A stretch of DNA of 64,000 nt from Rosa chinensis (Eukaryota; Streptophyta; Magnoliopsida; Rosales; Rosaceae). The translations under genes were made by a program, and so were the position numbers. Positions 49,278 to 61,330 of this stretch are shown here, piece by piece. The stretch covers positions 43,380,384-43,444,383 of the forward strand of contig NC_037093.1 in NCBI RefSeq assembly GCF_002994745.2, given 5' to 3'. The notes under the pieces were generated by a model. That model ran no database searches. It saw only the letters and a list, made by a program, of their open reading frames with translations, and was not told the origin of the DNA. Numbering within the stretch: position 1 is the stretch's first letter; each line of letters starts with the position of its first letter.

Positions 49278-52115
49278 TCAAAAGTAAATGTCAGATTGCT
49301 TAGATTGTGCTTTGAGATCCTTCAACTTCTTCAATATGTTGGTGAAGTAATCCTGCAAATATTTTTCAAGAGTAACAATATCTTTTGCGTCCACACCAAG
49401 AAGACTATATGTCTCGTTCATTGGAACAGAGAAAACAGTATCACTTGAAAGGACCTACAAATGCAAAAATGAAGGTCATTACTCTCCCAATTAGATTAAG
49501 TAGTGTATATATTCCAACTCCAAATGTTGCAAAGCAACAATTATAGTGTTAAGATACAAAGTAGCAAGCATTGACTATTAAGAATAAAACTGCTTAGCCG
49601 ATAACACATTGCATCTATTCCATTTTAAAAATTAGGCTGCTTCAGTGGTCAAGAAAGAAAAAAATGCAGAGTGCACAAACAAGCATGTTACTGAAAAACG
49701 AAAAAATTTAATTTCATTGAGGGAGTTGTATCCCAGAAAGGAGGCCTCAGCAGACAAAAGAAAATAATTTTTCCAGCAGTCATTTGACTTATGTATAGTC
49801 AAATGGGCAGTATGAGTTAACAGATCAATGTGGAAAAGCTATGGCTAAAATCCTTAAAGGGATATGTGTGTGTTTACAGGAAATAATGAATAACGGAAGC
49901 ACTCATGAAAAAGCCTATTTGGACGCAATTGATCATTGCAAGCATTAAACAGATATGGTAAAAAATAAGAATAATTTGTTTGATATAAATGACTGTCCAA
50001 ATTACCTCTGAAAATGCCAATCTATCAGCAACATCATTTGTCCACTCAAAAAGCCTAGTCAGCTGACGGGTTACTCTTAAGACAGAGACAGGAACTGTGG
50101 TAATGTTTGCCTCTTGCCCCGCAAACCTTTCACACAATGTTATTACCTAAAAGCAAAAGAAAATTTAATAAGAAACCTGGACCCTGGGTTGTAGATTTCA
50201 ATTTTCAACCACCAAAACTAAAGGGGGGAAAAATAATGGTTCAGTGTTGGTATATGTTCTTTACCTCTTGGGTTGTCCATGCACGAGGGCCAGCAAATGT
50301 GAGAAGCTTCCCATTAACATTCTCATTTCGTAAAGCTATAAATGTCAACCGAGCTATATCCTAATACAAAATGAATATATTTTCAGATGCCATGAAGAAA
50401 AGTAATGAAAATCCAATCTGAAGGGGATCAGGGGAACAATCTATAAAGTTTATCTCAGCTAACCTGGGTGTCCATGTATGCAATTCTTGTAGGGGCATCT
50501 GTTCCCCAAACTGATTTCTCTTCCAATATAGGTACTGCATACTGCCCAATAATCCCCTGAGATAGTGAAAGGTAAATAAATAAAAAGTTAGTTGCCCTCA
50601 GTGCTAACATCAAATCTCAAAAGATATATTCACTACCAGGCACAAGAACTGTGATATGGAAAGGATAACTTTGGGTCAAATTGTGTTCTCGGCTTAGGTT
50701 CCCTTGATAGCATGTATACAGTTCTCCATGCATGTAAATGCATATACGGTATACCTTTTGTGCATGTGTGCGCACTAATGTATTGTGCCTTTGTCTATCA
50801 AGTAGTTTAGAGTCTTATAATATGCATTATCACTCCGTCTAAACTAACATTAATTTTGATAAATAAAGTGAATGGGGTTCAATTGGAAGACTGTCGTACA
50901 ACAGCAACAAAAAGATAAGGAAATTAATCTCAAACATCAAGCTGACTGGTGAGTACATAATTAGTTGTGCAATTGCAAAACGGTAGAAGTAGGTTCAAAT
51001 TTTAATAGAGGTTGAACTTACTTGCATGAATCCACATGCACGAATTATGATGTGATTTATGCCTGAATCCTTAAGAAACTTTTCAGTGCAATACTTGATC
51101 TCCATAAGAGGAACTTCAGGATGCTTGTCACAGTTGTGGATTGAAAAGAACACAAATTTTTGGATCCCCATTGCCTTTGCACATTGTATTAGAGCAACTT
51201 TCCCTTCCCAATCTACCTAAATAGAAAAAAGGATTAGACAAGACCAAAAAGTCATCCCCACATTGTTAAACCTAATGTTTTCTGCAACATATATTATCTT
51301 CATAATCTCCAAGAACCATCGAATGAAACTTTCGGTGATCAATTTGAGGCTTCCCTCTGGTCAGTTACAACAGAAAATTCCTAATACATAGAAAGTCACC
51401 TTTTTGATGGGCTCCTCTGGACGGCCCGTGGCACAATCAATAACTGAATGAACACCAACCAATGTTGCAGGTATGGTCTCCGGTTTGCTAAGGTCTGCCT
51501 GTTCCGCAACACATCACATTTACTTCAGCACTTAACCAAAATAAATAAATAAATAGAGATACAATCATACCATCTAATAATAATAGAGACCAAGTATCCA
51601 AAAAAACATGAGAACCATAATTTGATTAATTGAAACTGAGGACATACATTGACAACAGTAGCACCCCAATCCCTGAGAAAGTCCGCCGGAGCCGGTCTAG
51701 GCCGAACCAAGCACCTAACATCATAGCCTTCATCCAGCGCTCGCCTCACAATTTGCCTCCCCAGCGTTCCAGTCGCGCCAACCACAAGTATACTCGTGGG
51801 CCTGACAGGTGTCCCCGGAGCCAAATTCACAGCCCCAACTCCCGACCGGGCCGTGCACCTCACCAAACCCCGAGTACAACTCCCTGAAGAGAAACCCAAA
51901 ATCAAGGAAAGGGTGAGTAAACTAGTTTACAAAGCAAGAATGAGAGAGAAGTGGAAATGAGGAGACTGACCAGTGGCGGTAGAGATTGAGGAAGCGGAAG
52001 GAGTGAGTTGGAGATGGTCTGGTGATAAAGTGCGGCACCATGAGAGTTTGGGGTGGTCGTGGTGATGGTGGGTTTTGGTTGCCAGCTGGGTTGGAAGCCT
52101 CCAAGCCATTGCCAT
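49278..52115 (-). CDS. HCF244: HCF244, PSII D1 synthesis factor (atypical SDR)
   Basis: Eight exons join in frame: 52115-51971, 51883-51648, 51498-51400, 51216-51022, 50556-50464, 50360-50265, 50146-50006 and 49454-49278. They encode 393 residues, the expected length. Residues 1 to about 60 look like a plastid transit peptide (Ser/Thr/His-rich, few acids). The Rossmann motif VVGATGTLG lies at residues 82-90, followed by the family sequence [36 protein letters not shown] and [17 protein letters not shown]. In Arabidopsis HCF244 is a stromal/thylakoid factor that, with OHP1 and OHP2, is needed for psbA translation and early photosystem II reaction-centre assembly. All introns have GT/AG borders. 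The start chosen is the first Met of the transit peptide. A second in-frame Met follows two codons later. Confidence 0.96.
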
Positions 52116-53587
52116 TTGTGAGCTCTCTTCTGCTTTTGGTGTTTCCTTCAGTGAGACTGTGACTAGTTCAGAGTCGAGGGCAGAGAGAGAGATGAAACAA
52201 AAACCATGGATGTCAAGCTTGCCACGTCCTTCTCCATACTGGATTAGAGGATTTTTATTTTGCCACGTGTCAAGACTCTTTTCAGATCAGTCACTTGACC
52301 CGACCCGGTGGGTTCTGTCGCTCCCACTTCCACCTCTTGGGCCGATCCGAAACAAGGCACCTTTTTTTTTATATTTTTTTTTATTTGAACACGGGGTATT
52401 TAGATCGGGGGAGGCGGTTCTACCAACTCAACAACATTGTAATTTTATAAACTACCGGTGGCATGTACGAATCCATCTAACATTTGGGTTCAACGCCAAT
52501 TACCACGTGAGAGCAGTGAGACCCCGATGGCTCAAGGTGTAACACTTTGAAACCCCGCAGACATTCGATAGTTGAGCCTCATGATAACTCAAATCTCTGG
52601 AAGTTGACACTTTCACCAACATCACATGAGTCCTGCAGGACCCCAGTATTCAGCAAACTACTAATAAGGGACTTATAAATGTTGGGGCTCGAACTTGAGT
52701 GGAGGTTTCACTCAAACAAGTGTCTTGTCATTCCTGTCAATCCTCATTAAGAAAACAAGAAATTTAATTGGGAGAAAATAATACGCAGAGCAACACCTTT
52801 GGCGGCTAAGATATCTTTGGATCAGCTCTCATAAACTTTTATATTAGGGTGACGAGTTATGACTTCCGACGGAAGATTTTAAGCACCATGGTGGAGATAA
52901 AAAGTTTGACAACAAGATAAGTCAAGTTCCAAGTTATGTAGGGAGTGAAGAATGAAGTTATGGGTGTACTTGAACGAGACAAAAGGATAAACAAACAAAA
53001 AAAGATGCCTGGGACGACAAGGAAGCCAGAAAGATGCCATGACAATGAACAATATGCATTTAGCAATTGAACTTGAGGACTATAAATCGACCAAAAGGTA
53101 GACATGCTGAAGAAAAGACGGATAATTTTATTGCACCACTTTTCAAATACATGGAAATTTATGAACAAAATGAACTATTACATTGGTGTATTTGAATTTC
53201 GGAAATAAAGAGAAAACTAAACAGAAAGTATAGCCTAAAATCCTATGAGATGTTAAACCTCTTTTCCTATCCTGTCATATAAACATTCCTTCCTTGCGGC
53301 AAAAATCACTAAAAAGAAAAAGCAAAAGGTAATAGAATGTCCTTAAGCTTGTTTAATGTACAAGGTTCAAAATCTGAACAGTCTTGTATCTCTTGCCTCC
53401 ATGTATTGTTAAATCAAAAGCCGAAGCTGCTCAGCTGCTGAGGCCTTTATGTACAAACAGCTTTGTCATTGTCGTTGTCGCAACTTCAAAATGGGCAACA
53501 GTAAGAACCACAGGCTTTGGAAAAAAATTTGTTTAGCTGAAAAGCTAAGTCACAAAAATGTGCAATCCAGTCTCCAGTCTCCACCAT
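52116..53587. other. Spacer: HCF244 promoter and O-FucT 3' UTR
   Basis: The spacer holds the HCF244 promoter (near 52120-52300, no clear TATA box) and, towards 53587, the O-fucosyltransferase 3' UTR. A possible tRNA-derived SINE relic on the minus strand (about 52530-52750) has a B-box-like AGTTCGAGCCCC, but no A-tail or TSD was found. Confidence 0.4.
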
Positions 53588-56500
53588 TCAGTCTGAAAAG
53601 AGCTCTAGAAGTTCTGGCAGATCATAATTAAGACCCTGATACGAAAATCTTTGACTAGGCGCTTTTCCCAGAGACTTGTTTCCAGTATCCACATAATCCA
53701 TCTCAGGCCAAAATTGCTCGTCATCCGTCATGTGCCCATCTGTCGCATAACCACTATCCTTACTTGTCTCATCTTCCTTGCTTATGTTACTGCCTTCATT
53801 GATTTCACTTTGAGGAATTCGGACATTTTTGGACTTTGTATTAGATGTGTTACAGATGCAGTCTGCTGGATTTTCATGGAACTCACCCTTGCCTGGCTTT
53901 TTCTCATTTGGCTCTCCCATAGATCCAATTTGACTAGTTCGAACCCGGGAGGCAAATTCCTCCCATGTCATGTTATTTTGGTTAATGAACAACTTGTACA
54001 GTTTCTTAGTGTTTGGACGGATTGTTGGTTTATGCCCAAAGTATCTCCTGAAAAAGACGAACTTGTTTAGCAAGAATGCTGTGATTGAAAATAAGCAACT
54101 AAAAGAATCATTGAACTCGTATATTTATACCTTCGACCAGCTAATATTCTAGCCATGTTGCCATTATTGTTGGTGACGAAAACATCACTTTCATCACAGA
54201 CAATGAAATCTAGTGCAGCCATGCGAGAAGAGAAGGAAGAAAATGGTTCCAACTCTTCCTTACTTGCTATAGTCTCCTTTGTATGGAAGTTTGGGAAAAG
54301 TGCTTTCAGCGGTGCCAATGTCTCTTCACCTTTATATACTTCACCTGATGCCACATACAAGTGAACATCACTTCCGAAGCCCAATGCTCTAAGCATAAGA
54401 CCAACTTCTCCTGGGCTTAGAGGGCATCTACCACGTCTTCGTACCTTGTCAGGGTTGGTTTGCTGCATGTGATACCCCCAATCAAAATCTCATTATAACA
54501 CAGAATTATTTAGTACAGGATTGATACTGGACGACATAATTAAAGACATTAGTGAAGCACTGAAGGCTTACATGTAGAGTTTTCCACCTTTTCCGAATTG
54601 CACCAAGTTCATTCCTTTCTTTTTCTCCCCCACCAAAATAACAACCAGAAAATGCCAGCATATCCGGCTCAAACCTATAGCATGGGCAACCAATATCAAC
54701 AAGCTTGTTCTAACAAACTTGAAACAACTTTGGAAAAATCTAGCTCAAAAAGGACCTCTTTCATGTAATCGCCATAATGTAAATTGAGGTTTTGTTTAAT
54801 ATAAGCCAGCCAAAATGACAATACAGCATAAGAATCCAGAAAGTTTGATCTTTTTCCATGAGAAAACACACCAATACTAGGTTTTGCTGTATACTAAAAA
54901 TATTACCGATTGTAAAATAATCTGTTGAAATTGCAGCTTACTTATAGTATAACAATACGCATAATAGAAATCAAACAGTTCTAAACAAATTGCAATTCAC
55001 CTCAAATGCAGGGCAATGAAATGCTTGTTTTCCATCTTCATTCTCTCAACCAACTTCCTCCCCATTTCATTAATATTGTCAGTAAATTTCAAGGCGTGAT
55101 AATTAGTCCTACATCTCAGCTTCTGTAAATGTGATTCCAGGTTATTTGAAAGCCTGTAATCAAACTTTGTGAGCTGAACAGCCTGCACATTAGAAAGGAT
55201 AAACTACAATCATCATTTACATTACATGGTCCCAAAAGCATATGGTATTCGCTCAGCTTTTACAGAATGTGTTACATTCTATGTGAAAGACACTTACATG
55301 CTTTTTATTAAGAACAGGCACCACGCGATTCAGGTAGCATTTCACATTACACTTCCTCGGGACACGCATGGTATATGGACTTATTGGTTTCCCTCCCTTT
55401 GATGGCAGCTTTTTAATGATTTTGACATCATTTGACAGAAAAGATATGAACCAGTCTACATCAAAGATCTCAGCAAAGTTGCTGCACGAAATACCCCATC
55501 AGATGAATATACGCTGGTTATTGACCTTGCATCCCAGAAATTGACAAACAGTAAGAGTTCTTTATAAAATTAAAACTAACCTGGAATCCTTCCAAAATGA
55601 TTGATGGTCCAGCTTCGGAACAACAAGGGTAGCATTTAAAATATAAGCTGCAACAACAGCATCTGTTATCTGTAACCAGATACAATACGGTAAGCATTAG
55701 AAACTAAATCAGAAATTAGAGACCAATCGTATGATGATCAGTAATGAAATGAAAATAATTAATAGAAAGTACTAACAACAAGTCCCATTTCCTAGGAGGC
55801 CCTATAAGCATATGCCAGAATGATATACTATACCAATCCTAAAGCACCATTTCTGCATATTAATTTTATCCTAAGCAATAGATCATCATACAAAATCCAC
55901 CCTATGAGCCTCGAAATTTAAAAATGAACACGATGGGATTGGAGAACCATGCAGCTCCAGCTCAATTAGATACAGAGTTACTCACCCCTGTTCTCTGTTG
56001 ATTCAAGCCTCCACTGGTAGCAATCAACAAGTACCGATTGGGAAGCGTTTTCACATCGGCCGCTGCAATATTTACGGCACTGATTTGATTAATCAACCGT
56101 TTCAGATAAATAAACCAAGGCATAACATTAACAAAACAGGAGAAATTCGATCCTAAGGCTTTCTATTTTTAGAAAGAAAAAAAATGTCGATCAGAGAGAG
56201 ACAAAAGCGGAAATGAGATTACCAAAATCCGATACATGCACTTACTCAAAAACTTATCGCCGGCGTTGCTACAACCAAAGAACAGCTCCGATTTCGTTCC
56301 GCTCCATAAATGTTGAACTGAGCTCCCTCCACTCTCCTAAAATCACAACCAAATAATGAAATCAAAAGTTCAAAACCAGAACAAACGAAATCAAATTTTG
56401 AACTAGAATTTGCAAAAATCACTTAATGTACCTACCGGAACACGAAACGCCGGCGTCTCGTCATTGTTCAACTGGACCTCGACGACGCCGTTATCAGCCT

Positions 56501-56852
56501 GAAACCACAAACCGCCGTAACGGAAACCCGTTACAAATTAATCGGAGGCGAAGAAATTGGAGGAGAGGTGAGTGAGTGAGTAGCGCTGTGCTGTGCGTAC
56601 CGAGGAGGCGTGGAAACGCAGGAGCGAGATGTGATCGTGGTGGTGGAGAGGCGGCGAACGAGCGATGAGAGAGAAGGCGACGAGGAAGAGAAGCAGGCAG
56701 CCGGAGACGACGGAGATTACCGGGAAGATGTGGTGGCGGTAGCGGCGGATGTGCCGCCGGAGAATGGGGCTGTGGAGAACGACGCCGTTGAGGTAGTTGT
56801 TGTCCGACTTGTCTCTCTTCTTCTTCTTCTTCATTGGAGAGAACGTAGACAT
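53588..56852 (-). CDS. Plant O-fucosyltransferase family protein
   Basis: Ten exons join in frame: 56852-56601, 56498-56436, 56336-56246, 56062-55986, 55669-55581, 55481-55298, 55182-55001, 54674-54572, 54462-54131 and 54047-53588. They encode 610 residues. A basic cytosolic tail, then a hydrophobic segment (residues about 42-63), indicate a type II membrane protein, probably Golgi. The O-FucT domain starts at RYLLIATSGGLNQQR and contains the GDP-fucose-binding type block HFIALHLRFEPDMLAF, then KRWKTLHQTNPDKVRRRGRC and the region DVFVTNNNGNMARILAGRR. A Ser/Asp/Glu-rich tail of about 110 residues follows. Plant members are implicated in cell-wall and cell-adhesion biology. The acceptor of this one cannot be told from sequence. 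Confidence 0.94.
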
Positions 56853-57241
56853 AGCTAAAATGAGCTAATGAGCTAGCAGCCTCTCGGAGTCGATCGACGG
56901 AGTTATTTGAAGGCTGAGGGACAAGTGGCAGGGGGTGATTGGGCGGAGGTTTTGGAGAAGAGGGGTGTCTCTATCTCAGGGCGGCGACGAGGGAGAAGGG
57001 AAACGACGTTTATACTTTATACTTTCCCCCGCAACAAAACAAACGATCTTGGACAAAAAGTGCCTCCTCCACTGAAACCCATCGCGCGCGTAATTCTTTT
57101 ATGGGTTTGGCTCCGGTGTGGTTGCTCAGATACGGGCGTTACGAATGAGCGAGTAATGGTGAGACTTGTGATCATCAGATTGGGACCCAAATGGTGAAAT
57201 AGAGCTGGCTGGGGAAGATATCAGTCATTACTATGATGGGA
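56853..57241 (-). promoter_or_regulatory. Upstream region of the O-FucT gene
   Basis: This short, moderately GC-rich upstream region contains the leader and presumed promoter. A transposon-like inverted repeat begins only about 390 bp upstream of the ATG. No TATA box was confidently placed. Confidence 0.35.
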
Positions 57242-58380
57242 AATCAAGATCTTTATGAAGGGAAATGGAAAAGGTGTGGATAGCTGAATCAAAATCACAT
57301 TAAAGCAAAAGCTTGTAACTTAAGGTACTAGAACATCCCAATATTTAAAAAAAGCTTCTCAGCTAAATGAGGGAGGGGAAACGGAGATATAGACATTCTA
57401 ATTGGTTCTCTATCTTTTCTCTGTCTTATTTTAGTGGATACAAAGCGTGATTTTCGAACAAGATAATATAAGAAATTGGTGAGAAATAACCACTGCAAGT
57501 TGGCCAAAAGTAGAGCACTGGTTACTATAGAAAATTTGCGAGAATAGATAATTATCTGAGATCTTTACGCTTTTTAGACTTTTTATTATACAATGAATCA
57601 TTGCACGCATCTCTTTTTAAATATTAAATGATCATAGTATTGTAAAATTTTTAAGGAAGTACAATTTTTAATAAGTTCTTTTATTCATGAATAACCAAAT
57701 TACATGGTGGTGGACATAAATCCTCTCTAATAAGTAATAACTAAACTAGTTATGAGTCTGTCACCAATAATGACATCCATAAACCAGGAGGGCTTAACCC
57801 ATAACCAACAATAATGCCCATTTCCTCAGGCTACAAACCATCTACGACATCGGTAGCTTTGTTAGCCACCCTTGGGACATAATGAATAACTTGAATATCA
57901 AGTAATCCAAGCGACAATCTGATCTCTCTACCAACATACATTCATCCGCAACGCATTCATTGATCATTTATCAATATTGTTTTCTTTTGAATTATATAGC
58001 GAAAGAACCAATCTGAGTCTCTCTACCAACATATACGTTCCCTAAAAGATCCCAGCAACACACATTGTATCTTATTTCAATAAATATCATTTATCAATAT
58101 TTTTTCTCTTTTGAATTATATAGCAGGTGATCATTTATAAATTTTTTATAAAACACATATATTTGGATTATGACAAACTGGATGATCAATTTTTTGATTA
58201 AAAGGTAGAAAAGCAATTAGACTCTAGATCTTTGTTTCCCCTCCCTGATTTAGGATAAGAAGCTTTTATGAATATTCAATATTGGGATGTTCTAGTACCT
58301 TAAGGTACAAGCTTTTGATTTAATTTGATTTGATTAACCTCTGCACACCTTTTCCATTTCCCTTCATAAACATCTTGATT
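57242..58380. mobile_element. Long-TIR element next to the O-FucT promoter
   Basis: The left arm (57242-57400) and right arm (58225-58380) are inverted matches of about 155 bp. They share AATCAAGAT, ATGAAGGGAAATGGAAAAGG, CTTAAGGTACTAGAACATCC and GAGGGAGGGGAAAC. There is a direct duplication of about 120 bp inside (57915-58150, words CTCTCTACCAACATA and TTTGAATTATATAGC). No TSD was detected and no transposase frame is present. Confidence 0.72.
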
Positions 58381-58980
58381 GGACTGGATGATCAATTTGA
58401 AATCAAAGAATCATCTCATTAATCAAATACAACATTAGAACTATTTAGTCTTTTTACGGCCAAAAAATGAGTGATGAGTTGACTCATTGGTAAAAATTGG
58501 TATGAGCACGCATACGCAGGATGTGCCAGAACCTTTATTTAATTCCCGGCAAAGATCTTTGTTTCTCCCGTCTCTCTTCACGTGTAACTCACGTGCTGCG
58601 CGACCATTGAACTCTTTTTAATTTTGTCCAACGACAAATGACGACTCCAAGGCACAACTATCGCGCGTGCCCACACCTATCAATCACAGATAAGCCGGCC
58701 TACCCATCACATTGAAATGACGGATAGCAAGAGACTGTTATTCTCACGTGCTTTTCCGAGCGTAAGGAAGGTTTCGTCCTCAACTCTAATGTCGTTTTGG
58801 AGTTGTTAATAACGCTTTACGATGTGATTAAAGTGCGTGTTTTTCTTGTCGTTTCGCGTTTCTGACGTTTCGATAAGAATTATTTAATAATTCAGATATG
58901 TAGACGGGTTCAGAAATCTGAAAAAAAAAAAAAAAAAAAGGATCAACGTCGTGATTGGTCAACAGTAACGTTGTTTAACC
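58381..58980. other. Intergenic, nothing recognised
   Basis: Several CACGTG-like words occur around 58580-58750, but without a gene to attach them to. No coding region was seen. Confidence 0.35.
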
Positions 58981-58989
58981 AACACTAAT

Positions 58990-59250
58990 TATTTTTTTTT
59001 ATTTTTATCAGGAGTGAGGTAAAAAGTCACATCGGTTACGTTAGTGAGTTAGTAACATATTCACCCGATCAGTATTCGGACTGACGTCCACAAGAGTATT
59101 CCAGCATAGCTAGAGTAATCTCTCGCCGCAAGCGCACAAATCCAAAAACCCCTCAAACTTGTTGACCACAAACTGGTGGGAGTTGAGATTCAAACTCTAG
59201 ACATAGAGATTTCATACTAGGCAGCTCGACCAACCTTACTACACCAGGTA
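58990..59250 (-). mobile_element. Probable tRNA-related SINE, decayed
   Basis: On the minus strand there is an A-box-like GGTTGGTCGAGCTG and a B-box-like GAGTTTGAATCTC near 59180-59240. The sequence then runs to an A-rich tail, seen as T's at 58991-59005. No convincing TSD was found. The body differs from the two well-preserved SINEs in this window. Confidence 0.5.
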
Positions 59251-59940
59251 ATTGACTGAACACATTTCTAAACAGGTTGATAATTTTTTAATTAAAACTA
59301 TGGTAACAAATAAGAAGAGAACCAATTTTTGAAAAATCTATTAACTGGTTGGCTACATTATCAAATAAGGACTTTCATGATGACTGGTGGCCAAATTATA
59401 GGTGTGAGTGTGACAAGTAATTTTTTTTATTCTGCTTAGACTTAAGTTACACCATCACACCTAACCCTTGGATTAATCAAAGTCGTTATAGGAAGAATGG
59501 CTATACATAACAAATATCGTTATACATGTCATTTTCCTCAATGTCTAAACATTTACTTGAATATGTAGTTTGACATTTTTAAAAGTTTGCCAATTAGAGC
59601 TGTATTACAAGCTAAGCAATTCTTATTTATTTATATTTATCAAATAAACAACTCATATACAACAACTAGTCTATTATGAGTTAAACTCACGACCTCCACT
59701 TACAAATGAGAGACTTATGCCATATTGCTACTCAACCAAATGATACTGGGCCTTAATTCTTTTTTTAGACGGAAAGATTCGAACTCGAAGTTTTTTTGTT
59801 TATTTTTTTTTTCAACATTGAGAGTAGAAATATCATCAATACATTCGAACAAAGACTTTGCCAAGCAGTAATAACATGAATGAGATTAAGTGCTGTATCT
59901 TGATATACAAAGGTGTCAAGAAAAGATGGTTGAGCGCAAA
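59251..59940. other. AT-rich intergenic, nothing recognised
   Basis: Faint tRNA-like words (GATTCGAACTCGAAG near 59777) suggest another SINE scrap. No gene was seen. Confidence 0.35.
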
Positions 59941-61120
59941 ACACGATTTTTTTTTGGATTTTTGTCTATTTACCCTATTTCTAGATTTTTTCTCCCACTT
60001 ATCCCATTAAGTTTTGTTAATTCCCTCTTACCTAAAACACTCTAACCCTAATACCCCATTAAGTTTTTTTTTTTTTTTTTTTTTTTTTAAGACTATTTTA
60101 CCCTCACTCCTTTGTTACTTAAAAAGAGAGAAAATTGAAGAGAGAAAAACTATAGGAGACTTTGCTGGAGCCCCATCACCGGCGGCCGGATTCTAGTCAC
60201 TGGTCGCGAGAATCCGATCACCTGCTGCAGTCCACCGGACTTCTCTGAAAACCTCGCCGGAGGTCCCCAAAGAGGTCGTCAGAGATCTCATAAGTCGTCG
60301 AAAAGGTTATTGCCTCGAAATAGACCTCTACTGCCCTCATAAACGTCTATTGCCCCCAATAAACCTCTATTAGCCCCCATTAGAATTTTCCGTCCCCGGA
60401 ACGGAAACTAATCTTCCTAAAATTAGACAAATAAAATTTTGATTAAAGAAAAAAAAAAAGATTACATCAATTCAAAACCTCTATTGCTCTCCCAATAAAC
60501 GTCTATTCGGAGGCAATAGACATCTATAATCTATTGCACCCCAATAAACCTTTAACAAATGTCTATTGCCTCTCAATAGAATTTTTTTTTTTCATTCTTG
60601 ACCTTTTGCCCATATTTTACCAAAAAAAAAAAAAAAGAATTGGGCACCCAGAAATGCTCTAGGCACCCAAGTCGAGATCTGAGTTGAATCGAGCAGGAGA
60701 TCACCTTTGATTACCTCCTTCACGGCGTACCCGTCCAATTGTTGGTGAAAGAGAAATCGAGCAAACGTTCCCAAGTCGAAGCGCCGAGACCGAGACCAAG
60801 ACATACTCCAGTGACCACCACCACCAACGCTGAGCTTGATCAGACAGTGATTCAAAGCTAGATCCCTCCCACAACCACAGATGTCGCCGTGTGTCCGTGA
60901 CAGGTCGCCGAAGCCCAAGGCTAAAACGACAGCTGCTAGTGGTTCTGCAAAACGAAGCTGTGGTCCTTGCCGGATCGGGTCCTCGGGTGGTTTGCTGCAT
61001 TTGAGAACCAGAGGAAGAATAAGAAGCTGGAGAGGAAGGAGAAGAGAAAATTGCGGTGGATTGCGGTTGGAATCATTGCCGGAAAAAAAGAGAGACGGTG
61101 CGTAGGAGAGAAGGAGAGAG

Positions 61121-61156
<36 letters not shown>

Positions 61157-61330
61157 TAAGTGGCAGTGGCTGTAGTTTCTTAATTATGTTAAGGGCAAAG
61201 TTATCATTTATCTTTAATTGAGTTAGTGGGAATAAAATATGTTGGTGGTGTAAGTGAGATAATTTTGTCCAATTTTAGTGCTTTGGGGCAAGAACCCTTT
61301 TTTTTTTTTTTTTTTGACTTTTCATGTAAA
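59941..61330. other. Transposon-like region with CTATTG motif cluster
   Basis: AT-rich ends with long T runs (60066-60089 and 61299-61317) enclose a GC-richer core. The core holds a cluster of TAAACGTCTATTG and TAAACCTCTATTG words plus inverted versions (60310-60590), a minus-strand open frame of 108 codons (60918-60592), and a GA microsatellite. No matching termini or TSD could be set. The frame carries a Gly/Trp/Arg-rich stretch with no recognised domain. Confidence 0.35.
61117..61154 (+). repeat. (GA)n microsatellite
   Basis: A GA dinucleotide run of roughly 16 units, with one or two interruptions. Confidence 0.85.

Noticed and set aside
51630..52542. Plus-strand frames of 85 and 155 codons
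   Set aside because: They are antisense to HCF244 exons 1 and 2 and its promoter, with no domain recognised.
56610..57197. Plus-strand frames near the O-FucT start
   Set aside because: They are antisense to exon 1 and leader of the O-fucosyltransferase gene, with biased Glu/Val/Arg content.
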